Positions 57,101 through 64,000 of a stretch of DNA of 64,000 bases are shown here, one piece after another. The stretch spans positions 14,877,307 to 14,941,306 of the forward strand of contig NC_134031.1 of NCBI RefSeq assembly GCF_964204645.1, given 5' to 3'. Under the pieces are notes generated by a model. The model had not been told where the DNA came from. It saw nothing but the letters and a program-made list of their open reading frames with translations, and did not search any database. Position 1 is the first letter of the stretch, and each line of letters starts with the position of its first letter. The stretch comes from Tubulanus polymorphus (Eukaryota; Nemertea; Palaeonemertea; Tubulaniformes; Tubulanidae). The translations under genes were made by a program, and so were the position numbers.

Positions 57101-59447
57101 GTACACAAAGTTCCCATGGACTCAGCGTACGCAGGGTTCCCATTGACCCAGCCTACGCAGGGTTTCCAGGGTTCTTATTGTACAGGGTTCCACTCTACAC
57201 GCTCTCAGAGAAATTAGTTTTTTTTATCAGATTGAATGTTAAGTGTTCATGAACTTCAAATCAAATGAAATTTTCCGATGCAGCATTTATCCAAGCTAAG
57301 GAAAAGATAAGCTTATCATTTATCAAACCTACAAGAAGTGAAAATCAGTTTCAAAATTGTTTTACAATTATTCAGTGGGAATTGTTCTTTGTCCCGTCAC
57401 CTCCGGCCTCACCTCTAAATGTTTATTCTCATCTGAATTCTGCTGATGTTTCGTTGTTTTTTCCGGATGATTTTGATCTGTTTTTGCCGCGTGTTCTGAT
57501 GGTATTTGTGGTTGCTGTGGAGACCGCTGCTGCTGCAGTTGTTGGGTTTCAGTGAAAGTTTCAGCGCTGTTCTGAGGTTCCGTTTTTGAACTCTGAATAA
57601 TGAAAATCAAAATCAAATCATTTATAGATAAACAATTTCCACTTAACCCTACCCCTAACCTACCGCCTACCCTGTCCATATACCCCACCTAGACAATACC
57701 GCCTACCCTGCCCATACCCTACCCATATCCTACCATCTACCCTGCCCATACCCAACAAACCCACATTGCTACAATGGAACCTCGTTACAACGAATTATCT
57801 AATTATATAACGAATATAGAATTTCATCGCAAGTAACGCAATTTGATTTATTTCATACTGGATATAACGAACTATCGGTTATAACAAACATATTTTGTCT
57901 GGTCCCGTGAAGTTTGCTGTAACGAGTTTCTGCTGTATCTCCAATTGACGAAATGTAATTGTACCTGTTGATTGTGTTTGACCGACTGACCGCTAGAAAA
58001 TTCACTATTGGAGTTTGTATCGCTGAAAATAAATAGCAAACAGGTTTGAGACTGGTGGGTGGAAGAAGCTGACACAAGGAGGATGAACTGTTAACAGAGC
58101 TGCCAACCTAGATTTTATCTTTTGCTGACCACATGCCCAAGTTTATCAGTATTTTTCAAAAATTTTCCATTTAGTCCCCAATTTTCAAACCAGAAGACGT
58201 TTTAGAAATCAGTATTGAGGTCTTAAAAATCTGTATTAAGGGTTAATAACTAGCAACGATTCTTCTAAAAACCGAACGCCGTTTTTTCACATATTCCGGA
58301 ACGGTTACAGAAAAATCAGAAAGGTTGGCAGCTCTCTGTTAATAAGTAGTAAGTCAAGTGAGGGGGGTCCTCCTTATTACCGGGGTGACGTAATTTTCCG
58401 AGATGAACCGAGATGACATGAAATATAACATATTTATTTATTCCTTATCGATTTTAACACTTGAAATCATATTATATCAGTAATAAATACCTTCTAGAAT
58501 CATATTTTCCGGATATTTTGTAAAAAAGATTTTGACTTCAAATACGTCATCTCAGTTAGCGATAAAATTTCATTGAAATTGATTGATCGACGATCTCATC
58601 TTGGTAAAGTAAAAAGTTATTTTTTTACAAAAATATCCGAAAAAATATGTAAAATATGACTGTAGAAGGTATTTATTACTGTTATAATATGATTTCAAGA
58701 GTTAAAATCGATAAGGAATAAATAAATATGTTATATATTTCATGTCATCTCGGTTGATCTCGGTAAATTACATCATCTCGGTAAAGGAGGACCGGTGAGG
58801 GGGCAGTGCACCAGATCAGGCATCCAATCATACTTGCTTGCCAGGGGGATCAGTATCGTTCCCCGAGCTCGCTTCAAGCAGCATTAATGGCGTTTTTGCT
58901 CATGACATCATCGACTTGCGCAATACTTCCTTTGTGTTGTGCGCTAAAATGTTTGCTGTAGTAGTTTAGTTCGATTTAACGAGAAATCAAACAAAAACCT
59001 AATAATCTCGTTTGTGGCAAGTGCTGTGATTGGCCCGACTGGATTCTGGTCAGCTAGGAATGACTCCAACGAGTCAAGCGGTTCCAGGAACGGCTTCCAA
59101 GACCAAAGCGAAGTTTGTAACTTTTTTTTTGACAGATAGGTGAACGTGGCACCAAAACCCCCTGATTCAGTCGGGGAGATTAATTCCTTGTTTTTTCACA
59201 CAAACAATCCACTTCATTCCCAATCTAAATCTGGTGGTTTTAGAGAACACATCAAATTTTTAAATGCGGAGATTCAACAAATCAAAATTCAATAAAATCT
59301 AAATTGACAACAAGAAATGTTACTGTTAGTAGGCCTATTGTAGTTGAATATTTTTTACCCTGCGGAGTCTGTGGCACTGGTCATTGTTAGGATTACCACG
59401 CACAACCAGCAAACTGCACCCGTTGTTACTGCTATAAATTTCGGCAT
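36131..59447 (-). CDS. SUCO: SUN domain-containing ossification factor (SUCO) orthologue, 16 coding exons
   Basis: Exons in transcript order: 59359-59447, 57965-58022, 57413-57592, 54912-55138, 48437-48565, 46240-46571, 45290-45476, 44696-44803, 44236-44344, 43298-43628, 42778-42933, 41356-42688, 39617-39833, 38609-38828, 37768-37829, 36131-37066. All junctions are GT-AG and in phase, giving 1,557 residues (human about 1,250). Exon 1 is a signal peptide ([20 protein letters not shown]). The family block PSFDEWKK lies near residue 320, and the SUN domain spans about 357-495 ([55 protein letters not shown]). A coiled coil begins at [16 protein letters not shown] and runs through exon 13. A membrane helix is in exon 14, then DSNLYIVEP and a Lys-rich tail. 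SUCO and yeast Slp1 are ER membrane glycoproteins that protect folding proteins; vertebrate SUCO promotes collagen production. Confidence 0.93.
36195..36227. repeat. (ATT)n coding tract (poly-Asn)
   Basis: A trinucleotide run in the last SUCO exon encodes poly-Asn near the C-terminus of the minus-strand protein. The length may be polymorphic. Confidence 0.85.
36378..36540 (-). repeat. In-frame 39-45-bp coding repeat in SUCO exon 16
   Basis: Four copies encode a unit close to [15 protein letters not shown]. Copies differ by whole codons, so frame is kept. The repeat lies in the cytosolic tail, after the membrane helix. Confidence 0.85.
37226..37412. repeat. SUCO intron 15 minisatellite
   Basis: Unit about 22 bp (GGGCAGCAGGGCTGAAGAGG) with a higher-order pattern repeated twice. 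Confidence 0.9.
38050..38575. repeat. SUCO intron 14 minisatellite
   Basis: About 18 copies of a 29-30-bp unit (GATCCTGACTGGCGCTCGAC plus GGGTCGAGG). Larger blocks of about 90 bp are also duplicated near 38290-38540. Confidence 0.92.
38950..39500. repeat. SUCO intron 13 minisatellite, 50-bp unit
   Basis: About 11 copies of a 50-bp unit (GGATCAGTCCACTAGAGTTC, GGTGTAGGGGTAACAGCCTG, GTGTGGAACC). The GTGGAACCGGATC part matches the terminal motif of the palindromic element at 12141. Confidence 0.93.
39904..40040. mobile_element. Miniature element copy in SUCO intron 12
   Basis: Shares ATGGTCTT, GTCTTAAGTTGTTTCAATTG, GTAGAACTTAAGTTGGTCTG and the CGCAACTAAGCC end with 25043-25183. Confidence 0.65.
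41182..41343 (+). repeat. Retroelement-like 3' tail, copy A
   Basis: Contains TTAGATTGAATAAATAAATT, TAATCTGTAGATAGTGGGAT and TTCACCACGTTTGAGTGTGG, shared with 52186-52312 and, in reverse, 59822-59945. AAGATAAAAACCCACTATCT near the start and its near reverse complement near the end make the core a large hairpin. Confidence 0.7.
43140..43258. repeat. SUCO intron 10 minisatellite
   Basis: Four to five copies of a unit of about 25-30 bp (GAACTGTCTGGTATGAGGGG). Confidence 0.8.
43851..44140. mobile_element. 290-bp inverted-repeat element in SUCO intron 9
   Basis: The ends ATCCTCCCTCAGCAGGGATT and ATCCTCCCGTCAGGGATTCA (the latter on the reverse strand) are inverted repeats that continue into AAACCTGATG. 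TTTGGAT occurs just outside both ends. B-box-like GGTTTGAATCCC lies within the right arm. Confidence 0.7.
44835..45175. repeat. SUCO intron 7 minisatellite, 46-bp unit
   Basis: About seven copies of a 46-bp unit (ACACTACAGCTGTGAGGGGA, GAGGTGGTTCACCAAGAACC, CATGCA). Confidence 0.93.
45885..46215. repeat. SUCO intron 6 minisatellite
   Basis: About six imperfect copies of a 50-60-bp unit (TGATTTCTAGGTGCGTAAGT, GGCCACCCTGAACTAGGTCT, AGAACTGA). Confidence 0.88.
46595..46745. repeat. SUCO intron 5 minisatellite (a)
   Basis: Three to four copies of a unit of about 45 bp (AGTGTAGAGTCAATATGGGA, CTCAGGATCCAATTCAACAG). Confidence 0.8.
46746..47429. mobile_element. 684-bp element with about 150-bp TIRs in SUCO intron 5
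   Basis: The left arm begins AATAAGGCTTTTTACAGTTT and the right arm, reversed, begins AATAAGCCTTTTTACAGTTT. Both continue through CCAGGCGCCATTTTTTTT, GGTACCYGCCGGGTCCGCAT and a shared block up to AAGTTAGAAACAAAGT. The core is AT-rich and non-coding. It is a smaller relative of 30169-31927. Arm divergence is clearly greater than in that element, so it is an older insertion. Confidence 0.85.
48000..48375. repeat. SUCO intron 5 minisatellite (b)
   Basis: Imperfect array of GTTGTGAACCCAGTTTTACA and GTTATGAACCCATTTCAACA words with a unit of about 20 bp. Confidence 0.85.
48935..49470. repeat. SUCO intron 4 minisatellite, 21-bp unit
   Basis: About 22 copies of a 21-bp unit (AACCCTACATCATACAGGGA plus G), variants with CAAGG. 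The unit length, a multiple of three, creates long spurious frames on both strands. A few decayed units reappear at about 50920-50970. Confidence 0.93.
49595..49656 (-). CDS. SUCO: Candidate alternative first exon of SUCO (signal peptide)
   Basis: ATG at 49656 opens [20 protein letters not shown], a strong signal peptide or signal anchor. It runs to a good donor (AAAGAG|GTAAG) in phase 2, the same outgoing phase as exon 4 and the phase required by exon 5 at 48565. Splicing to exon 5 would give a SUCO isoform lacking the residues of exons 1-4. The frame is open upstream through another possible start (MLNQFISSQ) and a 21-bp coding-phase repeat. It is not needed to keep the main transcript in frame, hence an alternative promoter is the simplest reading. 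It is inferred from sequence only and could be a chance hydrophobic frame. Confidence 0.42.
49855..50070. repeat. 21-bp tandem repeat adjoining the alternative exon
   Basis: About ten copies of GGTACGAGGTCTCTCCGCCC plus T. On the minus strand it encodes an Arg-Pro-Arg-Thr heptad-like repeat in frame with the candidate exon at 49595-49656. Confidence 0.9.
50075..52185. other. SUCO intron 4, unremarkable part
   Basis: A TATATA tract lies near 50145-50165. At 51731-51770 there is a CTGACGA..CGAAACGTC block like the one at 59901-59940. No exon was found. Confidence 0.4.
52186..52312 (+). repeat. Retroelement-like 3' tail, copy B
   Basis: Nearly identical to 41245-41343, including TTAGATTGAATAAATAAATT and CCGTTCACCACGTTTGAGTG. 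It lies immediately before a 25-bp minisatellite. Confidence 0.75.
52315..52865. repeat. SUCO intron 4 minisatellite, 25-bp unit
   Basis: About 22 copies of a 25-bp unit (AGTCTGGAGTCACAATACTG plus CTAAG), with two-unit higher-order alternation. Confidence 0.93.
53895..54525. repeat. SUCO intron 4 minisatellite (GAGGGGTAGACAGGGTAYAC)
   Basis: A complex array with units GAGGGGTAGACAGGGTATAC and ACACTCACTCATGAGGGGTA, organised as a higher-order repeat of about 90-100 bp repeated five times. Confidence 0.92.
55831..56341. mobile_element. Nested miniature elements in SUCO intron 3
   Basis: The outer element ends GGGGCCAGTTGCTCATAA and, reversed, GGGGCCAGTCTCTCAAAA. An inner element at about 55852-56222 has ends GGTTTCCAGTGG and, reversed, GGTTTCCAGCGG, and is rich in GGAAGGAC words. 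The inner insertion splits the outer one. Relatives of the outer element are at about 14260 and 14886. Confidence 0.65.
57005..57195. repeat. SUCO intron 3 minisatellite
   Basis: About seven imperfect copies of CGTACGCAGGGTTCCCATGG plus ACCCAG, a unit of about 26-28 bp. Confidence 0.85.
57640..57765. repeat. SUCO intron 2 minisatellite
   Basis: Imperfect CCCTACCCATATCCTACCAT and CTACCCTGCCCATA repeats. Confidence 0.8.
57772..57935. mobile_element. 164-bp pogo/Tigger-like MITE with TA duplication
   Basis: The ends CAATGGAACCTCGTTACAAC and, reversed, CAGCAGAAACTCGTTACAGC are inverted repeats bounded by TA on both sides (57770-57771, 57936-57937). GGAACCTCGTTAYAACGAA is the characteristic pogo/Tigger-type terminus. 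A diverged copy is at 26419-26577. It lies entirely in SUCO intron 2. Confidence 0.75.
58367..58794. mobile_element. 428-bp foldback MITE with 8-9-bp target duplication
   Basis: Arms of about 170 bp are near-perfect reverse complements (GTCCTCCTTATTACCGGGGT... against ...GGTAAAGGAGGAC), sharing long blocks such as ATATTTATTTATTCCTTATC. The direct repeat GTGAGGGGG lies at 58358-58366 and 58795-58803. It is non-coding, in SUCO intron 1. The duplication length fits hAT- or Mutator-type mobilisation. Confidence 0.85.
58825..59100. repeat. Dispersed repeat, copy 2 (see 16340-16670)
   Basis: Shares CTTGCGCAATACTTCCT, AAGTGCTGTGATTGGCCCGA and GTTCCCCGAGCTCGCTTC-like words with 16340-16620. It is located in SUCO intron 1. 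Confidence 0.6.
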
Positions 59448-59524
59448 CTTTTACCGTCATAAACCCATCGAAATCCTCATTAAAACCGTCAATATTTCAC
59501 TGAATTTAAACATTTTTAACTTTT

Positions 59525-59561
59525 ACTTCCGCTATTCTGCTACGTCTAATACGCATGCGCA
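59525..59561 (-). promoter_or_regulatory. Likely SUCO core promoter: ETS and NRF1-like sites
   Basis: About 80-115 bp upstream of the SUCO start codon are ACTTCCGC (59525-59532; GCGGAAGT on the coding strand, an ETS/GABP motif) and ACGCATGCGCA (59551-59561, an NRF1 motif). There is no TATA box. This pair is typical of TATA-less housekeeping promoters. Binding is inferred, not shown. Confidence 0.5.
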
Positions 59562-59821
59562 GTGGCGTTTCGGTGTATTTATAACCGAATATATCTTAAA
59601 AAGCAGATTTTCTTGAATGAAACTTTTCAAAGACTTTGAAAAATTAAACGTTTGATCGAAATTATCTATAGAATACGATAGAAAAAATATCTTATATCGC
59701 AAGATTTTAACTGTCAAGTGCTGCCCTTCTACCGATCGTTGGCTGTGAATACTAACATGCCACAGTAGGAATGCTGTTAGACTGGGACGAATGGGACAGG
59801 CAACCAGTCTAATCATGCTAA

Positions 59822-59945
59822 TAAGATAAAATCCCACTATTTACAGATTAAAAGAATTTAAAAACCAGAATTTATTTATTCAATCTAAAATATATATAAG
59901 ACACGACGTTTCGATCTCACCCTAGAGATCATCGTCAGGTGTGAG
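59822..59945 (-). repeat. Retroelement-like 3' tail, copy C, with CTGACGA..GAAAC hairpin
   Basis: On the minus strand: CTGACGATGATCTCTAGGGT, GAGATCGAAACGTCGTGTC, a TATA run, TTAGATTGAATAAATAAATT and GTAAATAGTGGGATTTTATC. GATCTC and GAGATC pair around a 6-nt loop between CTGACGA and GAAAC. Copies A and B share the 3' part. Confidence 0.65.
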
Positions 59946-59949
59946 ATAT

Positions 59950-61190
59950 AGACTAAAAACAGGCGTTACAGAGGAGGACAGGTTAATTGAGTAAATTGGT
60001 GAGTGAGTAAGTAATTCAGTGTTTGGCAAGGCATGAAGTAATATACTTAGAAAGAAGGGAATTATGCGGAGAGAAGCCATTATTTAAATTGGTACTAATA
60101 TCTGAGTGACGAGTAATAGAAATCCTGCTGTAATATCAGCAGCACATGATGGTCACCATCTAAATTTCAAAGTAATATATTTAAATCAGCTAGATGATAA
60201 TTTTCTCAGTTTGTAATTGGGTCCTTCCACGTGTTTGATCTCTCCTGTAGTGTAACGAGTAGGCCTACGTATACCTGTATTCATCGTATTCATGGTACGT
60301 TTTTAAAATGTTTTTATTCAATTTTTATCTTGATAAACCCGGGTATGTAAAAACCTTTTCCTTCACATACCACGGAAATGGTAAGCTGTCTCCACTGGTT
60401 GCGGCCGCAGCACTGCAGCAATTCTTGAATTCTTGCCACCGACACTACAAAACTGCAATGGAAATAATTCAATGAATTTCCTCCCCGAATGCTACGGGTA
60501 AAGTTGTATAATAATAGAAAAATAACAATAATAAATATCTTGATAAACAGCATATATTTTATCGAATTTCCGAAATAAATTTTTTCCTCGACCGTTTGGC
60601 GCTGTCACAACCGTTCAGATTACTTCAAGGGAGGATGGTCCAGAAGAAAAGAAAAACTAATCATTTTTCGGCGACTAGTGGGGTCCCACGATCTAAGGTT
60701 TAACGTCTTTGAAAAAATACCTCATAAAAGCTGTAATTCCCGAACGGATAAGTGTCCAATTTACGAGCTTTTAAAAATGTCTTGATGAAGAGGACAACCT
60801 CAATGGGAGGGCAGGCACCCCGTCACTATCCACCCACTACCGACTAGCCTCTGTTTTTTGTGTTCATGGCTGTATTCGTGCAAGAAGGTATGATTATTGG
60901 CTACTGCGTGCACTGCATGGCTGAACAGTTTCCGGTCATTCGGTTCTATTCACAATTGTGAACTGGATTTATCCAGGTACCTGAATCCGATCACTGATGC
61001 TGTTTGTGTCCGACTGGATCCCGGTTAAAGACTGGTTGATCTGTGGTTAAATTGTTTTATCCAATTTATACGTCAAATAATGTCAAAAGGTAGAAAGGTC
61101 GAGCTCATAAAAAATAAAAATAAATTCTCGCACGCTCGAATTTATTTTCATTTTTACTCACTCAACCTTTCAACCTTTCATCTGAACCCC
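59950..61190. other. Intergenic upstream of SUCO, no gene assigned
   Basis: A 59-codon plus-strand frame starts at 60308 and contains GNGKLSPLVAAAALQQFLNS. It looks better than random but I recognise no family and see no splice context, so no gene is called. Confidence 0.35.
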
Positions 61191-61215
61191 CATTTATCTG
61201 ATTACTCTAATAATT

Positions 61216-61555
61216 CCATATATTAAAAGCGTGAATAGAGTGTTAGCATAACGATTTAGATAAATATATTCAAATATAGATTTCGAATAATATAAAATCA
61301 ATTTTAAACATGAAAAGTGTGAGTAAAGTGTGAGTAAAGTGCTAGCAAAACAATTTAGAATTTCAACATTAAATATAGAGAAATAATTATAGATATTAAT
61401 TATAAAAGTGTGAGTAACGTGTGAGTGAAATAATTTATATTTTAAACATATTCTAATATTTATATTTGTATGAGTTAGATCTTTAAATATAAATGTGTGA
61501 GTAAAGTGTGAGTGAAACAATTAATATTTTAACATTGAATATTTATATTTGTTGA
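61216..61555. repeat. About 90-bp AT-rich direct repeats
   Basis: Four imperfect copies, at about 61226, 61313, 61407 and 61494, each begin with GTGTGAGTAAAGTGTGAGTR and continue into AACAATTTAATATTTTAACAT-like sequence. They sit directly upstream of the AT-rich ORF at 61592. Confidence 0.7.
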
Positions 61556-61591
61556 GGTTAGATTCATTTTAATAAAAATCTTGTTATAAAA

Positions 61592-62179
61592 ATGAACGAA
61601 GAAGAACCCAAATTCAAAATCGAAATAAAAGAAACTAATAACTTATTTTCATTATTTAACATTAAAAATTATATCTCAGCAACAAATTTAGTGTATGAAA
61701 GACATCGTAAAATTGATAATATTACTGTAATTAATCAAATATTATCAAATGAAACGTAATTAATCACTGAACTAATATATACTTTTGATAATGGCGTCAA
61801 AAATCCTAAAATATTTAAAACTGATTTAAATTATAAAGGTAATTTAGCTGGAAAAATTATAAATATTCTTGAAACTCCTTTCAATGAAAAAGATAGTGCT
61901 TTAATACTTTCTAAAGGCTACAATGATTTGATTAACTTAAGAACTGAAAAACGACAATTATATTATTTCAATTCTAATAATAAACAAATTATCTATAATG
62001 AAAATTCATCTAATATTGGACTTCAATATGAATTAGATAATGAATTTAAAAATATTAATCCTAATGAAAAAGTGTATTGTTATTGTGGTGGCAAATATTT
62101 AAGATCACATAAATCAAAGCATTATCAAACAATTAAACATATCAATTATGGAAATAATAATAATTCTATATTGAAATAA
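61592..62179 (+). pseudogene. AT-rich zinc-finger ORF of virus/Maverick type, interrupted by one stop
   Basis: A 195-codon frame is broken by an in-frame TAA at 61757-61759. The second part ends with a CxCG-type finger (KVYCYCGGKYLRSHKSKHYQ then TIKH). This C-x-C-G...H...H pattern is familiar from proteins of giant viruses, Polinton-like viruses and Mavericks. Composition is very AT-rich with Asn/Lys/Ile codons, unlike every other coding region in the window, which suggests transferred or mobile DNA. Only description is offered; the role of the protein is unknown. Confidence 0.45.
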
Positions 62180-62700
62180 GATTAAGCTGTATGTTATAAT
62201 TATACAATAGTTTAATAACTTGAAATAAGTTAATGAATAACTGTTAAATTGTTAAAATGTTGAATTATTACTGTTGAAATGTTTAATTATTTGACTGTTG
62301 AAATGTTAAATTGTTATTTGATTTAATCATTTAAAAGTTTTATATTTTAAAAATGATTATAAAACATTAAATTAAAAACTAGTAAACATTTATTAATTTT
62401 TTAATTTTTTTTCTTTAATAAATGGATGTTTCATTCCAACCGAAAGTATTGACTTGAAACATTATTTAGTTGGAGCTTTAATTTAAGCAGCATTATACTT
62501 TTATTATGAAAATATCAGTAAAGATCTGATTAACGAAAATATGAAATTAAGTAAGAAATGGAAAAAAATTAAATGGAAATAATCATAGAAATAATAATAA
62601 TAAAACAGTTATTGAATCAGATTTGTGAATTAATCTAAAAAATAAATGAGTGACAATATACTCAATTTATTACACTTTATTTGCTATTTAAACAGTCAAA
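62180..62700. other. AT-rich island continuation with a second broken frame
   Basis: At about 62448-62580 a frame reading DLKHYLVGALI, a stop, and AALYFYYENISKDLINENMK shows the same composition as the ORF at 61592. It looks like a second decayed gene of the same insertion. ACTGTTGAAATGTT words repeat at 62230-62310. Confidence 0.35.
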
Positions 62701-62703
62701 TAA

Positions 62704-63279
62704 TTAACTATTCAAACAGTCAAACAATTTAATAGCGTGAAACCACGTGGCTTGTTTATCAAATTCGCTAGATACGGTCGGAACAAGTTGATTAATATCG
62801 GAACCACTCGCAAAGACTTTTGTGTCATCTGCAAAAATTTTTCTGACATTAATTGAACCTTGGGGCACACCGGTAGATATATTCAAAAGTCGTGATTTAC
62901 AGTTACCAATTTGAACTGTTTGTTGTCCATTTTCCGAATAATTTCTAAACCAGCATAAAGCTTCACCTTTAATTCTATAAAAATCCAATTTTGACAATAA
63001 TATTTCTTGATCGACTGTATCAAAAATTTTTGACAAATCCAGATAAACACCGATAGTGGGATTTTTATTTTCAAGATTGTTAGGAATTTCATCGTAGATT
63101 TTGATAAATGCCATGGCAGACGAATGATTCTTCCTAAAACCGAACTGGTTGGAATTAATGATAGAAAATTTATCAAAATAACATGGGCGTCCCCTGGTTT
63201 GTTTAGGGAGTTCATTTTTAGGAATAGAGGGCCGGGGTCTGCGGTCCAACCCCAGAAAATCTTTGAAAATTTCGTGCAA
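62704..63279 (-). pseudogene. Non-LTR retrotransposon reverse transcriptase fragment
   Basis: A 191-codon frame shows QFGFRKNHSSAMAF, YLDLSKIFDTVDQEILLSKL (catalytic Asp block), GVPQGS and FADDTKVFASG (FADD catalytic pair). This is the order typical of Jockey/CR1-like LINE reverse transcriptases. Between GVPQGS and FADD the usual LGPLLF...YINDL segment is missing, and the N-terminal and C-terminal parts are absent, so it is a dead internal fragment. The family is Metazoa-wide; the element is not an infectious virus. Confidence 0.85.
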
Positions 63280-63299
63280 GCAGGTGCGTTCTGGTGCAA

Positions 63300-64000
63300 T
63301 CTGAGGCCGATAGGTAGACTGGTTAGAGGCCGTGCATAAAGTACGTACGCTTGACTTCGGGTATTTTTAACCCCCCCCCCTCCCCCCTTGTACGCTCATT
63401 GTACGTTTTTTTATAACCCCCCTTGCGTACATACTTTTAGGGGTAACCCCCCTCCCCCCAGTAAAACAGAATTTTCAGGAATAATGGTTTAAAGGAGGCA
63501 CAATCCACCCTGATTCAACAGAGTTCCTGCTGACGTTGATCAACGATCTTCCATGGCGACGAAATGAAAGACTAAAAGTGGAGAATTCCCGAGATCCAAA
63601 TATAATATATTGAATGCAACAAACCCAGGGAGACCGGTTTCGCAATTAAGGCAGTGTTTGCTGTACATTAAAGGAAGACAGGTTTACCCACAGACATAGA
63701 TGTTTATATTGAAATAATGATCACAATAAAAATAAACTATTGTTTGTTTTATTCTACTACCTATTGAATATAATTATGAACAGATGTATCTATCACGTAA
63801 GCCCAACAACGTATTAAATTAAACGAATAAGAGTTCATTCTGCATCCTCCCAACGGCTTATGATCGAACCCCAAACAGTCCAATGTGAATCAATAATCCA
63901 ACAAACTTCAAGTAATATATTCATTTTATTTTCACTAGACACACTTAGGATCGTCGGCAAACGGGGATATTTGTGAAATTCACATTATGTTTCGTGCACA
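63300..64000. other. Right flank, no gene recognised
   Basis: Contains a poly-C/T patch at 63369-63470 with repeated TACGTACGCTTG and TTGTACGCTCATTGTACG words. The rest is AT-rich with no supported feature. Confidence 0.4.

Noticed and set aside
60308-60487. 59-codon plus-strand frame with GNGKLSPLVAAAALQQFLNS
   Set aside because: Looks non-random but matches no family that I know and lacks supporting exons. The same DNA is also open on the minus strand, so coding direction is uncertain.

Overview
This is eukaryotic nuclear DNA from an invertebrate animal. The genes have short phase-consistent exons, GT-AG introns and long repeat-rich intergenic DNA, with no bacterial-style operons. The gene set (an HR4/NR6-type nuclear receptor, a SUCO orthologue, a C-type lectin, a FAM181-like protein) and the dense miniature transposons fit a lophotrochozoan such as a mollusc, brachiopod or annelid. 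I cannot fix the species. All gene models were built by eye from reading frame, splice signals and intron phase, with no transcript evidence.

Layout. 1.5-3.4 kb (+): a three-exon secreted C-type-lectin-domain gene, followed by a long perfect TATATG microsatellite. About 5 kb (-): a possible exon of a small multi-pass membrane protein. 9.5-12.1 kb (+): a four-exon HR4-type nuclear receptor that ends without a ligand-binding domain. 16.9-17.5 kb (-): a FAM181-like reading frame carrying a TEAD-binding omega-loop motif. 21.5-23.0 kb (+): a mucin-like secreted protein with ten 11-residue repeats. 25.2-29.1 kb (-): a short secreted cysteine-rich ORF, an orphan exon and a three-exon fragment of unknown function. 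29.7-35.3 kb: mostly mobile DNA, including a LINE remnant, a 1.76 kb element with arms of about 500 bp, and hAT-like elements.

36.1-59.45 kb (-) is one gene, a 16-coding-exon SUCO (SUN-domain ossification factor) orthologue. Its exon phases agree throughout and give a predicted 1,557 residues. Most of its larger introns hold their own minisatellite, each with a different unit, or a miniature transposon. A further signal-peptide exon at 49.6 kb has a compatible phase and may be an alternative start. The upstream promoter shows ETS-like and NRF1-like sites. Beyond 60 kb lie an AT-rich island with a broken zinc-finger ORF of virus or Maverick type and a decayed LINE reverse transcriptase.

The genes have unrelated functions and are not a pathway cluster. 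The points most worth following are the receptor without a ligand-binding domain, the FAM181-like TEAD motif, the possible alternative SUCO start, and the families of inverted-repeat elements, some of whose terminal motifs recur inside the minisatellites.
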